Below, piece by piece: positions 9,003-19,443 of a DNA stretch of 64,000 nucleotides. The stretch's first letter is position 1, and each line of letters begins with the position of its first letter. Position numbers and translations under genes: made by a program. Source of the stretch: Cymbomonas tetramitiformis (lineage: Eukaryota; Chlorophyta; Pyramimonadophyceae; Pyramimonadales; Pyramimonadaceae); the NCBI GenBank assembly GCA_001247695.2, contig LGRX02033501.1:1-64000 (forward strand), given 5' to 3'. The notes beneath the pieces were generated by a model that worked only from the letters and a program-made list of their open reading frames with translations, was not told where the DNA came from and searched no databases.

Positions 9003-12000
9003 CAGGGCTGCCCGCCCGCTGTGCCCGGGAAGCCCTGTTGAAAATGCGCTTGCCGTCGCTGCGCCTCACGCTGCTCGTCTGTGTAGTGCTGAAATGCTTG
9101 TGTAGCCTCACTCCAATTCGAGCCAGCTGGAGAAGGAGGACGCTGTGAGGCGTGGCTGGCCGGCATCCTGGACGTGCTCGGCGCGGGGACGACACGGGTA
9201 GCAGTCCCATGGCGGTCAACGGAAGGAGCAGGCGAATGCGCAGCACCACCTACGATCGGCTGATGCTCGAACGCCCCGGGGGAAGGCGGCCATTGACGAC
9301 GCGCAGGAGGGTCGCGAACCTCGTCCACATTCCTTGCCCAGCTCGTATCCACGTGCTCCGGCCTCACGGCCACACGAGCCTCACGGTTGGGCGGCCGTGG
9401 CGGGAGAAGGCGCGCCTCCAAGACGCGCAGGGCCGTCTGCAACCATGGCGCGGCCGATTCTGCGTAACCCCACTGCATGCATATGAACTTCCGGTCGTCC
9501 TGCACAAGGTAATCGTTCGTGAACTCCGTGCGCCAAGACAGACACCGCTGATCATCCATGAAGATGTAATGCACCGGCGTGGCGTTTGGATGCGCCATGC
9601 AGCGCAGCACGTGCGCCGACCCAAGCTCCACCCACTTGCACAGCGAGAACTCGACGTTCCTCGCATAACATGCGCCACGCGTGTGTCCTGAGCCAAGTTG
9701 CGATAGATCAGCATAGGCTGACATGATGGCCTCCAGCAGGTTGGCAGACGTCGTCTGTCCCCCAAGAGGGAGGCGCCAGCCCCGCTGCCCGCAAGTGATG
9801 GTCTTGTTGTGCTTCTTGACGACTGCGCTGGTGATGCCCGGATAGTCCCGCAGCCTGAGACCTCGCTCCTGGTTGCACACGCCAAGTTCATACACGATCC
9901 GCTGGTCCCGGCAGCGGTTCGCATGCGCCACGGCAAACTTCACCATGAAGACGGTGAGGTTGCGGCGTTCCCTCAAGTTGCTCACCTCCGCCACGGTCAG
10001 AAACCTGCCCACCGAACTGACGGATGAGGTGGCCATCTGCACGGCATCCCAATCCGACCCTGCCGGAGATGGAGGCGCCCTTGTAGGGGACTGAGACAGC
10101 TGACGCGCCCGTGGCGGGCTCGGAGGCGTAGACGGCGCGCCTCCCGAGGAACATGGTCGGGCATCACGCGGGACCCGGATTGAGTCGGCCCATGTGCCAT
10201 CGTTGCTCACAGCAGGCGATGCAGGGGGTGATTCCCCTTGAGAAGGACGAGCGGCAGCGGCGCAAACGAATTGAGATGACAACGCACGAGAACCGTCCAC
10301 GGGCTCACCGTCGCTGGATGCCGGCGATGGCGTAGGCCCACGCTTGAGGGCTTCGAAGGCGCGGACGCGTGACGAGCGTGGCGGCGAGTCACTAGCGGAC
10401 CTGGCACGAGACGGGCCGGCGGCAGCCTGAGATGGGCCTGCCACAGCCTGGGACGGTACTGCGGCAGCCCGAGATGGTCCCGCCACAGCGGCAGGGACAG
10501 GTGGCCGCGCAGGGGCACGCTTAGTGAGCCGTAAATGAGCCATGTCGTTGGACGGTGGCGGCCTGCGCTTTGCGTCTGCATAGAGCGCCTGGTGGCCCTG
10601 CTGCCTGGTGTCGACCGACTTGAGCATTTTCCGCATCTCCCCCAGGCGCACGTACTCCTGGGCGGCAGCATTCTCGGAGAACACCCTGCCAGGCCCCCCA
10701 AGACCATCCCCCACTGGGTAGTACTTGGTGCTGGAATCCGAGAAGACGAGCTCCAGAGGCGGTCTCTCGCCGCCATGTCGAGCATATTGACGGAGTATGC
10801 CATCAGAGAGAGCTTCAATGTCCACTGGGCAGAGGTATCTGAGCAACTGGTAAGTCCAGACGCCCGTACTCTCGTACCAGTGAGGGAGCTGGAGCTCGTC
10901 CAGCACTTCTTCACGGTTGGACACGCGCACATGAGACAACGTGCAATGCAGCAGATCGAGCTGCTGTGTGGCTGCGCTCGGCTGAACACAGAAGACGCGC
11001 TTCCTCAAATCCCACATAAGGGTGCCAGTGACTTCACCACTGGGGTACTTGAGCAACGACTGGAGCGTGCTCTGCAGCCTCTGGATTGGGTTGTAATCTA
11101 GCTGCGACCTGCTCTCTCGGGGCCTGGCGACGTCCTGCTTGCTGGCCGAGGACGGTACATACGTCGTGTAGTCGCCATCGAGCACCCAGCAGTTCTTCTG
11201 ATCGTCGTGCTTCAGCTTTTGGTCCACATGCAGCCAGTTCGGGGTCATCAGCTGGTGCATCGTCACCCACTTCTGTTCGAGGCAGCGGGCGAACTCCACG
11301 CAGACATGCTCACGAGAGGGTCTGCTCGGCATGTCCTGGGCGGGATTCTGGAGGATGCGGCAGAGGCGCGCGACGTGATGCCGGTCTAGATACAGCCTCT
11401 GGTCCGCCCAGTGATAATCGAGCGGGGTATCCAAAGACGGATGGTCCCCAACATTTACCCGAGAAGGACTCCGTGTCCAGTCGGTGACCCACTTAGCGTG
11501 CCCACCTTTCCAAGGGTCTGGCTCCTTGTAGAACTGCTCGAGCATGTGCTCCGACGCTGCCTGTACGGCGGGCGTCAGCGACGGCAGGCTGCTACGTCGG
11601 CCGCCTTCAAGAGAGCACGTCTGACGGCGACATTGCTCCTGAATCTCTGCTGGTGTGGCGACTCGATGTCGTGGGAGATCAGCAAGCAGTCTCGGCGAAG
11701 AAGGTTGTGACGTCAATGGTGACTCATCATGGTCATCGATGTGCTCACACTGGATCCCCGAAGCTGCGAATCTCTCCTCGCTCGTGCTCAGAGGCGTGTG
11801 CCTCAGCCAATCACACTCCAATCCTGCGAAAATCTCTGACTGCAGACACACCACCGGGTCCACGCGCCTGGGCAGGTCAGGACGTTTGGGTGGCGTCATG
11901 TCCACCAGCGGAAGCACCACCTGGGCGTTCATGCCCAGGATCGTTGGCGCATGTGATACGGCCACTCCACTCCCAAGCTTGATATCAATCATCAGGGAGT

Positions 12001-14812
12001 TCTTCAATGGCCCAGTACCTATCAGCAGGTCCCACGAGTTCTCAGCCTCGAAGGTCACGAAGGCATACAAGCGGTGAAGCGTCATGTGCGGCGTGCCCGC
12101 TGCCAGAATGACGTCCACGTAGCAATAATGGGTGAACTTTGTGGGACTGTTGTCACATCTGGTGACCTTGGCGCCGGTGGTGGCTTCGTAAATCGTGAGA
12201 CCCAGCCGCCTCACAACAGAGATCGAGATGATGTTACAGTTGGCGCCGGTGTCCATGAGGATTGCCCGGTACAGCATAAGCTCGCCACCGGATGACACCA
12301 GCGCAAGCCCCTCATATAGAGTGGCATTCTGCAACTTGCAGATGGGCTGAACTTGAGCCATCAATAGCACCTGCTCGTCGGTCAGATGCTGCGCCATCTT
12401 TGCCCTCAGTGCGTCGTAAGCGGAGGTCTTGATGGTACCAGCTCGCACATGCCCATGGTCACTGAAGTCAACCACCCCCAGATCGTCCACGTAGGCAGCA
12501 GCTGCACATTGAGCGGCGACGCTGTCGACCACCCCGCTGGGCATCTCGTCCAACGGCATCTCCTCGGTTGCACGATGTCCTGGACCGTCTGCTTCCCTTC
12601 TTGCTCCTTGCGTCGCTGCGGCGTGAGTGTCTTCCAACTCATGCTCATTGACCTCAGCGGGCTGTTCGGCTGCGTCATTCGGATCCTTGCCCAGAAGCTC
12701 CTCAAGTGCCACAAGATTCTCGATGTCCTTCGGGAGATCAATGGCGTTCTGGGATATCAGGATGGCAGCGATCTGCGAGCAGGCACGCACAGAGCTGCGA
12801 AGATTCGATGCCAGCAGGTGGACCTTCCTGCTGAGCACGTCGGGAGGGACGGCTCTAGGCACCTGAGCGGCCCTGTCGAACTCCTCCGGCGTCTTGACCT
12901 GGAAGCCCCGCATCTGCTGAGTGTTGCCCAAGGCGACAGCGGCGCTGGCCTGGAGGCTCGGTGCGTGATCGATGCCAACACCATGACCACCTCCCAATCC
13001 ACCCCCAGCAGGGCAGTCCTGCTCATCCTCCTCGTATTCTGCCTGTTGGGTGAAGTTGGAGTTGTACTCGGTATCCGCATCGCTGGCCTCTGATAGAGCC
13101 TGTGCATCGGCGATCTCGTCATCCTTTGGAGGTGACCCTGCCTGGAGGCCTGACAATTCTGCGGCGAGCTTCTCCTTAACCTCGGCACTGGCAGCCACTT
13201 GCTGCTGCTGCTGCTGCTGCTGTGGTTGCTTCTGCTTGGCCTCCGGGAGCTTAAGCCACTCCTTGGTGGTGATCCCCATCTTGTGCTTGTCAAAGCGGTG
13301 TGCGATGTTGTAGGCACGCATCTGGGCATTCTTAACCTCATCTGGCCACTTGGAGTTCTGCCTGTCCTTATGGAAGTTGGGCGGCACCCGGGAATCACGA
13401 CACCCCGTGTAGCAGCGATCTGGGGAGTGAGGCAGGCGCGTGAAGCACCAGTCACACTGAAACTTCTTCGAAGCATCGGGTGGTGGCACCTTGCTGTAAG
13501 AAGGTTTCTGACGTTCGGCATTATTCGCTTCCCTCACAGGCTTCTTGGCGTCGTCGCCACCATGCTGTGCCTGCTCCTTCTTCTTGGGGTCTCTGCGTCT
13601 GTCCCCAGTCCTGGAGGCAGAACCCGAGCGCCTCATGGCTGATACCAGCGCAGACAGGTCAAGCCCCATCTGCCTGGCCTCAAAGCAGGAGTACACGCAG
13701 TTGAGCCTGCGAACCAGCTCCTGCTGCAGCGTGAGGGCCCAAGCCTCTGCATCGTTCTTGAGCTTGTCCTGCACCTCCACAATCACCTCGAGGTCCTCCC
13801 AAGTAACCCTGTTGGGGGCAGGATGACTGACGCGCAGCTGCTCGGACACGCGATCTCGGTATTCTTTGATGCGCAAGCCCTTAATGCATTCCTCGATGTT
13901 CTGCCTGACGACGGAGTCCTCCACCCTCCTGCCGGTGTTGAGAGCTGCCTCCCTGCGACGACAGCTCTTCACGTAGGTGAGACCGTCCTGCTCGTTGGTC
14001 TGCGGCTTGGCGATCAAGAGATCTTCTTTCTCTTTGGTGCCCTTCATCAAGAATTTGGCTTCGAGCTCTGCAACGAACGCCCTCAAGGCCCAAGAGTAGT
14101 GAGAATCTTCAGTGCCATCTGGCCCCGTGAGACCCCTCGTGGAGGTTCCCTCGCCTGCCCACTCATCAGACGCCTCGCCATCCTCATCACCCTCCTCGAA
14201 CACCTTACAAACTGCCCAGGTTGTCCCTGGCGCCAGCTCATGAAAAGGAGGCTGAGCGCAACGCACAGATCCCTGGTAAGCATCTCTCATGGTAACGTCT
14301 TTCAGGACATGGCAAGCGTGTGAAGCCATGACGCCATTCTTCAGGTAGGCAGCACACCACCAGTCATAAGCGACTGAGGTGGCATGGTCATCCCCTGCTA
14401 GAAACGATGGTATGCTGTCCCACAATGATCTGTAGTCTGGTCTGGACCCAGCGAAGGCCTCCTTCTGCTGCTGACTGAGCGCATGGTAAGATGCTGACTT
14501 CATGTACCTACGCTTCCTGGCCTCAAAAGCCCGCTGGACTTTCGCCACCATGTCCACAAAACGCCTGATGAAGAGCGCTCTGTCCTCACTCTTACTACCG
14601 GTGTACTGGAGTCTGACGTCATCCTTGTCAAGTGAGTGGCTCTCCTTCTCATAGTGATCCATCTCGTCTACGTCGTCAAACGCAAAGAGAAACTGGTTTG
14701 CAGGCGCTGAGGCTACTACTGCTGCTGCGAGTGCTGCTGCTCCTAGCGCTGTTGCCGCTGGAGATGACGGTTCGGAGGGAGTATTTTCTGAGCCCGACCC
14801 CTCTGCGCTCAT
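9002..14812 (-). CDS. Gag-protease polyprotein with a long C-terminal extension
   Basis: A 1936-aa ORF; the ATG at 14812 is the first in frame after a stop near 14940. Residues about 40-450 are helical and charged, as in Ty3-type Gag. Residues about 453-490 contain a Cys/His cluster (CDWC, then spaced Cys and His), a nucleic-acid-binding zinc motif. A run of eight Gln follows at about 531-538 (CAG repeat). DTGAN at 854-858 with LLIGTGPL downstream is a retroviral-type aspartic protease. About 900 further residues follow: an unrecognised segment with charged helices, an Ala/Pro/Ser-rich linker near 1480-1620, and a second folded-looking domain before the end. Such a long tail after protease is unusual. 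Codons and length are intact throughout. Confidence 0.88.
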   Translation of the reverse strand: MSAEGSGSENTPSEPSSPAATALGAAALAAAVVASAPANQFLFAFDDVDEMDHYEKESHSLDKDDVRLQYTGSKSEDRALFIRRFVDMVAKVQRAFEARKRRYMKSASYHALSQQQKEAFAGSRPDYRSLWDSIPSFLAGDDHATSVAYDWWCAAYLKNGVMASHACHVLKDVTMRDAYQGSVRCAQPPFHELAPGTTWAVCKVFEEGDEDGEASDEWAGEGTSTRGLTGPDGTEDSHYSWALRAFVAELEAKFLMKGTKEKEDLLIAKPQTNEQDGLTYVKSCRRREAALNTGRRVEDSVVRQNIEECIKGLRIKEYRDRVSEQLRVSHPAPNRVTWEDLEVIVEVQDKLKNDAEAWALTLQQELVRRLNCVYSCFEARQMGLDLSALVSAMRRSGSASRTGDRRRDPKKKEQAQHGGDDAKKPVREANNAERQKPSYSKVPPPDASKKFQCDWCFTRLPHSPDRCYTGCRDSRVPPNFHKDRQNSKWPDEVKNAQMRAYNIAHRFDKHKMGITTKEWLKLPEAKQKQPQQQQQQQQVAASAEVKEKLAAELSGLQAGSPPKDDEIADAQALSEASDADTEYNSNFTQQAEYEEDEQDCPAGGGLGGGHGVGIDHAPSLQASAAVALGNTQQMRGFQVKTPEEFDRAAQVPRAVPPDVLSRKVHLLASNLRSSVRACSQIAAILISQNAIDLPKDIENLVALEELLGKDPNDAAEQPAEVNEHELEDTHAAATQGARREADGPGHRATEEMPLDEMPSGVVDSVAAQCAAAAYVDDLGVVDFSDHGHVRAGTIKTSAYDALRAKMAQHLTDEQVLLMAQVQPICKLQNATLYEGLALVSSGGELMLYRAILMDTGANCNIISISVVRRLGLTIYEATTGAKVTRCDNSPTKFTHYCYVDVILAAGTPHMTLHRLYAFVTFEAENSWDLLIGTGPLKNSLMIDIKLGSGVAVSHAPTILGMNAQVVLPLVDMTPPKRPDLPRRVDPVVCLQSEIFAGLECDWLRHTPLSTSEERFAASGIQCEHIDDHDESPLTSQPSSPRLLADLPRHRVATPAEIQEQCRRQTCSLEGGRRSSLPSLTPAVQAASEHMLEQFYKEPDPWKGGHAKWVTDWTRSPSRVNVGDHPSLDTPLDYHWADQRLYLDRHHVARLCRILQNPAQDMPSRPSREHVCVEFARCLEQKWVTMHQLMTPNWLHVDQKLKHDDQKNCWVLDGDYTTYVPSSASKQDVARPRESRSQLDYNPIQRLQSTLQSLLKYPSGEVTGTLMWDLRKRVFCVQPSAATQQLDLLHCTLSHVRVSNREEVLDELQLPHWYESTGVWTYQLLRYLCPVDIEALSDGILRQYARHGGERPPLELVFSDSSTKYYPVGDGLGGPGRVFSENAAAQEYVRLGEMRKMLKSVDTRQQGHQALYADAKRRPPPSNDMAHLRLTKRAPARPPVPAAVAGPSRAAAVPSQAVAGPSQAAAGPSRARSASDSPPRSSRVRAFEALKRGPTPSPASSDGEPVDGSRALSSQFVCAAAARPSQGESPPASPAVSNDGTWADSIRVPRDARPCSSGGAPSTPPSPPRARQLSQSPTRAPPSPAGSDWDAVQMATSSVSSVGRFLTVAEVSNLRERRNLTVFMVKFAVAHANRCRDQRIVYELGVCNQERGLRLRDYPGITSAVVKKHNKTITCGQRGWRLPLGGQTTSANLLEAIMSAYADLSQLGSGHTRGACYARNVEFSLCKWVELGSAHVLRCMAHPNATPVHYIFMDDQRCLSWRTEFTNDYLVQDDRKFICMQWGYAESAAPWLQTALRVLEARLLPPRPPNREARVAVRPEHVDTSWARNVDEVRDPPARRQWPPSPGAFEHQPIVGGAAHSPAPSVDRHGTATRVVPAPSTSRMPASHASQRPPSPAGSNWSEATQAFQHYTDEQREAQRRQAHFQQGFPGTAGGQP

Positions 14813-15026
14813 ATACTCCGTGTCAAGGTCCTGACTGGTCCGTCCTCGTGCCAGCCGTCGTGCCTCACGTTCTCTGGAATGGGCAGAGGCAGCGCTTGGC
14901 TCTGACTCTCCCTCCGTGGTGAAGTGCTGTGTTGATGCTCAGTCAACGGGACCAAGGGCGAGTCCCCCTCTCTCAGCGCAAAGCTCGTTCCCCAGTAGAC
15001 TGGAGTCTTGACTCAGACTGGCTCAG

Positions 15027-16463
15027 GCCAGTGCACTGAGTGCCCCTGGATTTGCCTTGCTGAACAAGTGAAAGAACGAAACGCGTGTGGGCAGCGAATG
15101 CCTAGAGGTCCAGCACTGCGCTTCAGCGCTCTGAATCAGCAGCAGATGTAGAGTATTCGTGCAAGGAAAATTAAAGCTGGGCCAGAGTGCTGAGCACTCC
15201 TGGATTAGCTGGGCCAGAGTTCATAAAGAGGACAGTGACAGTGAGGTCAACTCCTTAACACCAGGAAATAGCACTGATATGCAGCGGTGTGAGCTAGGCC
15301 AGTGTGCTGAGCACCCCTGGATTCACACCACCACTGCTAATCAAGAAAGCCATGGCTGGCATATAAGCTCACTCCCCAGTCCAGTCCAACAAACAAGTAC
15401 CAGGTCGCTGACAGAGTTGGAAGCTAAGCCAGTATGCTGAGCACTCTGGATTCGCAACACTACTGCTGATTCAGAAGGTGGCCCGTGATATGAGGGCCTC
15501 ACCGGTTGACCAACACTGTAGAAAGGATAGAAGAATTCTCCAACACATTGTGATAAGACAGCAGAAGGTTACTCCAGTAGTGAGCAGCACTCCAGGCTGG
15601 AAACGTAATTAACTCTAAATTCACCAGGTCACTGTGTCAAACCAGGGAATAAACCACTCAGTTGTCGCCTTCAGAGTTGATGCAGCTGCCAGTCCTCTAG
15701 CAAGCTCTTCCTCTGCTTCAGGCTTAGGCCAGTACACCAGGGGTGTCCCTGGATTAACCGTCAGACAAAGTGGAGCTGCCAAAGAAACCGTAAGTTGGAG
15801 TTCCAGACATAGAGCAGTGATTCACTGCTGATCCACTTCTTCACTGGTGAATAAAAGCAGATGTCGCCGCTAATTAGCTCACAGGCCAAGCACACCTGCC
15901 TTTCAGCTAAGCCAGTACACCAGGGGTGTCCCCGGATTCACTTCAGACAAGGTGGCCAGCTGGAGAGCCCACTGAAAGATAGTTCATCAAGGTGCACATC
16001 AGCTGTTGATCCACTCTTAGCCGGTAAGACAGGGCAGATGCCGCTGCTGATTAGCTCTCAGGTGAAACACACCTGCCTTTCAGTTAAGCCAGTGCACCAT
16101 GGGTGCCCCTGGATTCACTTCAAGCAAGGTGGTCAGCTGAAAGAACCACTGAGAGCTGCTCATCCAGGTGTACATTAACTGCTGATTGACTTTGTCGCTG
16201 CCGCCGCCCAAGCTCATGCAGTGCTGATTAGCTTAAAACTGAAGGACACCTGTCAGCAGCTAGGCCAGTGCACCAGGGGTGCCCCTGGATTCGCTGAAGA
16301 CAAAGGTGTTGAGCATATCACTGTGCAGAAGGAAACCGCTCATGTCTGGTGAATTCAAAGCTGATCCGTCGCCGCTGTTGCTGGAAGCTCTTCCAGTGCA
16401 AGTACCACCAAGCTCAGGGAAGAAAAAGGTTCCGCCAGTGCACCGTGGGTACCCCTGGAGTCG
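15027..16463 (-). repeat. Leader array of repeated hairpins
   Basis: Between the 5' LTR and gag, a 28-32-bp hairpin motif recurs at 15027, 15177, 15297, 15424, 15724, 15906, 16084, 16261 and 16432, with a decayed copy near 15570. Spacing is 120-180 bp. Outer arms are CCAG and CTGG. The inner stem differs between copies but stays self-complementary: GCACC with GGTGC in some, GTGCT with AGCAC in others, GCACT with AGTGC in the first. That covariation suggests an RNA structure. It could serve packaging, dimerisation or ribosome entry; none is shown. Confidence 0.75.
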
Positions 16464-16574
16464 CCTGACTTCCGAATCCGCTCTTTCAACTGCTGCTAAC
16501 TTCTCGCCAAAGGGCCTTCACTTCCGGATTAACACTGAAATAAAAAGCCGCTCCGCGCAGGACATTATTGTTTT

Positions 16575-17099
16575 GAAAAAGTATGAAAACAGCAGTAAAA
16601 TATATCCATCAAAATTGATATTATACCACAAAATACGAATTATTGTGTGTACAAAAGCTGTGAGCAGAACCGTCTTAGCACTCTAGCACTGGCACGCGAA
16701 CAGCCACCTAGTACTTGCGAAGGCAAAACAATAATGAGTCCACTGATCTGACCTTCGGTCAGAGGTCACTTATCTCTCAATGCTCTGTCACATTTCCCAA
16801 AACTGTAACGGGTTCTAGCCCTCGAATCTTCATCTGGCCAATGGAAAGTCATTATTCCATGCCAGCTTTAATACTGTTACCGTTTAACACATTCTGACTG
16901 ACACGTCAGTGGCAAAGGAGTCACTGCCGTCGTCATCGTATCATTCCTCAGTAACCTGATATTGACAATATCTTCTCTGACAAGTCCGCATCTCACAGAT
17001 GGTCATCTTCGCAAAGCCTGTCATACTGTCACCATTGTCATGCGTGTCACCAGCTGAACAAACCCGGCGCGGTACCATGAGAAGCCGGCGTTTGTTACA
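16575..17099 (-). repeat. 5' LTR of the large retrotransposon
   Basis: The partner of 1038-1562. For a minus-strand element it is the upstream LTR and should hold the promoter. I see no convincing TATA element. The inner border, where a primer-binding site should be, reads AAAACAATAATG on the minus strand and matches no standard tRNA 3' end that I recognise. Confidence 0.85.
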
Positions 17100-17834
17100 T
17101 GATAAAGGGATGACGCCCCGCAGTTCTAGGGATGCAGCCCGGACACACTGATGGTGTATGGCATTAATCGCGGGAGCCACCCGTTCGATATTCACGTAAT
17201 CAGCTCAGGGTCACATCGTGCCCGTATTGCTGTTATCTCTTCATACGGTTCTATGATCAAAAGATACTGCTTTGCAGTCTTAGTAGGGACGAAGGATGTC
17301 CAGCAGTTCTAGGGTTGCTGCCCCTCATCTCAACTTGAAATTTGTCATCTCAGGTACATAGAGAGAGTCCATGTGATGTACGTGGGTCACACGAATGCCG
17401 TCTTAAATTGACAGGCCTGTCTTCAACAAAAGAGTAAAACTCTTTCTTCTTGGTGTTACAACACCTTATGAACAATCATAGCATCAAATCAGAACACAGT
17501 TATCTGCATACTCAATGAAGGCAGTTCGTTCTGGCCTTTGACCAGCTGGAAGTTTCCCCTTAAAGTCATCTAAAATTCCTCAAGCATCTGTTCACGTGTC
17601 TGGGTGACTTCTTATTCTCCTTAGGACATCTGATGCAGAATTGGTGTCAATTGATGTCACAGCTACTTCCCCGTTCTATTTAATCCCTATAGGGGGAAAT
17701 CTGCGTACGAGGGGGTGTTACCTCTTCATCACGAACATCACTTCATCTTGGATGCGTGCTGCGGTTCGGGGACCACTTCGGTAGCCGCCAACATGTTGGG
17801 ATTGGGTTCCGTCGCTTTCGATAGGTAAGCATTC
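17100..17834. other. AT-rich non-coding stretch
   Basis: No coding region is supported. It holds two copies of a 20-bp motif found elsewhere in the window (17121-17140 and 17304-17324) and two short perfect palindromes near 17427-17455. It probably belongs to older repeats into which the large element inserted. Confidence 0.5.
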
Positions 17835-18513
17835 ATGTCTACATCCATTTTTTTGAAAGATACTTTGTATATCGGTTTTAACAAGTGCTGGTGTCTTGGA
17901 TGCAGAGAGCAAGGTATGGTCGACTCAGCGAAAGAGCGCATTAGGTTTCCTGATGGATTTTTTCCTTTGGCCGACGAAGTGTTGAGCAAGCAGGAATACG
18001 ACGAGATGAAAAGGCAGAGAGAGGCACATCGTAAAAAGCAAGAGAAAGTCGAGAAGGAGCGGGAGAAGAAGACGGCGGTCGAAATAAGGGAAACGGAAAA
18101 GGCCGCCAAGCAGCAGGAGGCCGAGGCCGACAAGGCCGCCAAGAAACAGAAGGCAGATGCCGAGAAGGCCGCCAAGCAAGCAACAGGAGGAGGCCGTCAA
18201 GGCCACCAAGAAACAGGAGGCCGAGGCCGACAAGGCCGCCAAGAAGCAGGAGGCCGAGGCCGTCAAGGCCACCAAGAAATAGGAGGCCGAGGCCGACAAG
18301 GCCGCCAAGAAACGGGAGGCCGAGGCCAAGAAACAGAAGGCAGATGCCGACAAGGCCGCCAAGAAACAGCAGGCCGAGGACGCCATTGCCGCCAAGAAAC
18401 AGGCGACTGAGGCCGCCACGGCCGCCACGGCCGCCAAGGCGGGGCCTATGCCCCGAATCCCTAAGCGGAAAGCGGCACAACCGGAATCCGAGCAGAACAA
18501 GAAACGTAAATAG
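17835..18513 (+). pseudogene. Broken gene for a Lys/Ala/Glu-rich repeat protein
   Basis: The first 115 codons encode a short N-terminal domain with two Cys, then a charged helical region with KAAKKQ and EAEAD repeats, likely coiled coil. After about 18180 the repeat pattern continues in a different frame, so there is a one-base frameshift. In that second frame a UAG (18280-18282) stands where the other repeats have a Gln codon. The frame then runs to a basic end (KKRK) at 18513. The end resembles a nuclear localisation signal. Either this is a pseudogene, or an assembly error plus an in-frame UAG. The family is not recognised. Confidence 0.6.
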
Positions 18514-19017
18514 TAAAGCTCGCTAGGCAATGGTGATCTCCCTGCTAGGACATGGTGCCAGCACCTAGGTCAATATTTGTTGATAGTCTTAATAACCTAT
18601 TGTCTCAGTGCAGAAGTACGCTGATGAAACACGTATGGTATATCTTGATATGACAGTTGTAAATAAAGCATATTCTCCAAAAGTATGGGCGACATATGTT
18701 GTTGTGGAACCGATGTCATTTATGGGGCGGGTGACATGCCTCCGCTTTCATTGTGATTGCCTGATTATATTGGTTAAATGAAGTTGAGCGGTACCACGAC
18801 GACCATCCATTGAGGTATGAAACTTATTCCCCTCTCTTCCAAATTCAGGTTCCCGCTCGACACTTCATCGACGCACCTTTATTCACATCCATCTCAGTTC
18901 AATTAATTCCAATAACAATACTTGCTACTTTGCGGAAGGAAAATCCAGATAAAAAACGTTTGGTTACTTTGGTTCCCTGAAGAGTCCTCGCCCTCAGAAC
19001 TAGCGCTCAAGAAATCG

Positions 19018-19443
19018 ATGGAAGAGGACCATAAGATACAATTTCAAATGTATGACTCAAGCGTGCATGATAATCTGCCTTTACGGATGAAATTTTTGTA
19101 CCCAGTTTGCCTGCACTGCGGGCTTCAAGATCGTTCACAACTTGCAACGTGTACCGGCTGCTATCTTGCGAATTACTGCAAAGCCCCCCAAACTTGTCGG
19201 AAAGCTGATTACGCACGGCATACGTTTTTTTGTCGTTTTGCAAGGAATCATATATTAGGACAGCCATATGCAAGATGCCGACCTTTGTTTAAGTACCCGG
19301 GGGATACGCGGCATCAAGCAGAACGGAATTCCATGAGTGCTTGGTCCTATGGGGACTACCTGCAGTTTCTATACTTTTGGGAAATCCAATGCGTCGCATG
19401 TTTTGCAGGAATTCCAAAGGGTCGCCCCATCGTGAGACAGTAG
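19018..19443 (+). CDS. MYND-type zinc-finger protein
   Basis: A 141-aa protein from the ATG at 19018; the frame is open further upstream without another ATG. It has CLHC, then CTGC, then YCKAPQTC and a final His/Cys pair, the C-x2-C ... C-x2-C ... C ... H ... C layout of a MYND finger, a protein-protein interaction module common in eukaryotic regulators and SMYD methyltransferases. No SET domain is visible. The ORF stops at a UAG, and the same frame then stays open for 79 more protein-like codons. It lies in an AT-rich block of small intronless genes. Confidence 0.6.
   Translation: MEEDHKIQFQMYDSSVHDNLPLRMKFLYPVCLHCGLQDRSQLATCTGCYLANYCKAPQTCRKADYARHTFFCRFARNHILGQPYARCRPLFKYPGDTRHQAERNSMSAWSYGDYLQFLYFWEIQCVACFAGIPKGRPIVRQ

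Larger units (their letters stand above)
1038..17099 (-). mobile_element. 16-kb LTR retrotransposon carrying two methyltransferases, a membrane domain and a PHD finger
   Basis: Two 525-bp direct repeats (1038-1562 and 16575-17099) bracket Gag, protease, RT, RNase H and integrase, all on the minus strand. Order from the 5' end (right): LTR, leader with repeated hairpins, Gag-protease, multipass membrane segment, RT, RNase H, C5-methyltransferase, integrase, PHD finger, in-frame UAG, second methyltransferase, LTR. RNase H preceding integrase places it in the Ty3/Gypsy order. The LTRs differ at one position that I found, so insertion looks recent. I found no clear target-site duplication and no tRNA-type primer-binding site starting TGG next to the 5' LTR. 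Cytosine methyltransferases captured by Ty3-type elements are known from charophyte algae and dinoflagellates. I know of no precedent for the full combination seen here. Confidence 0.9.
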
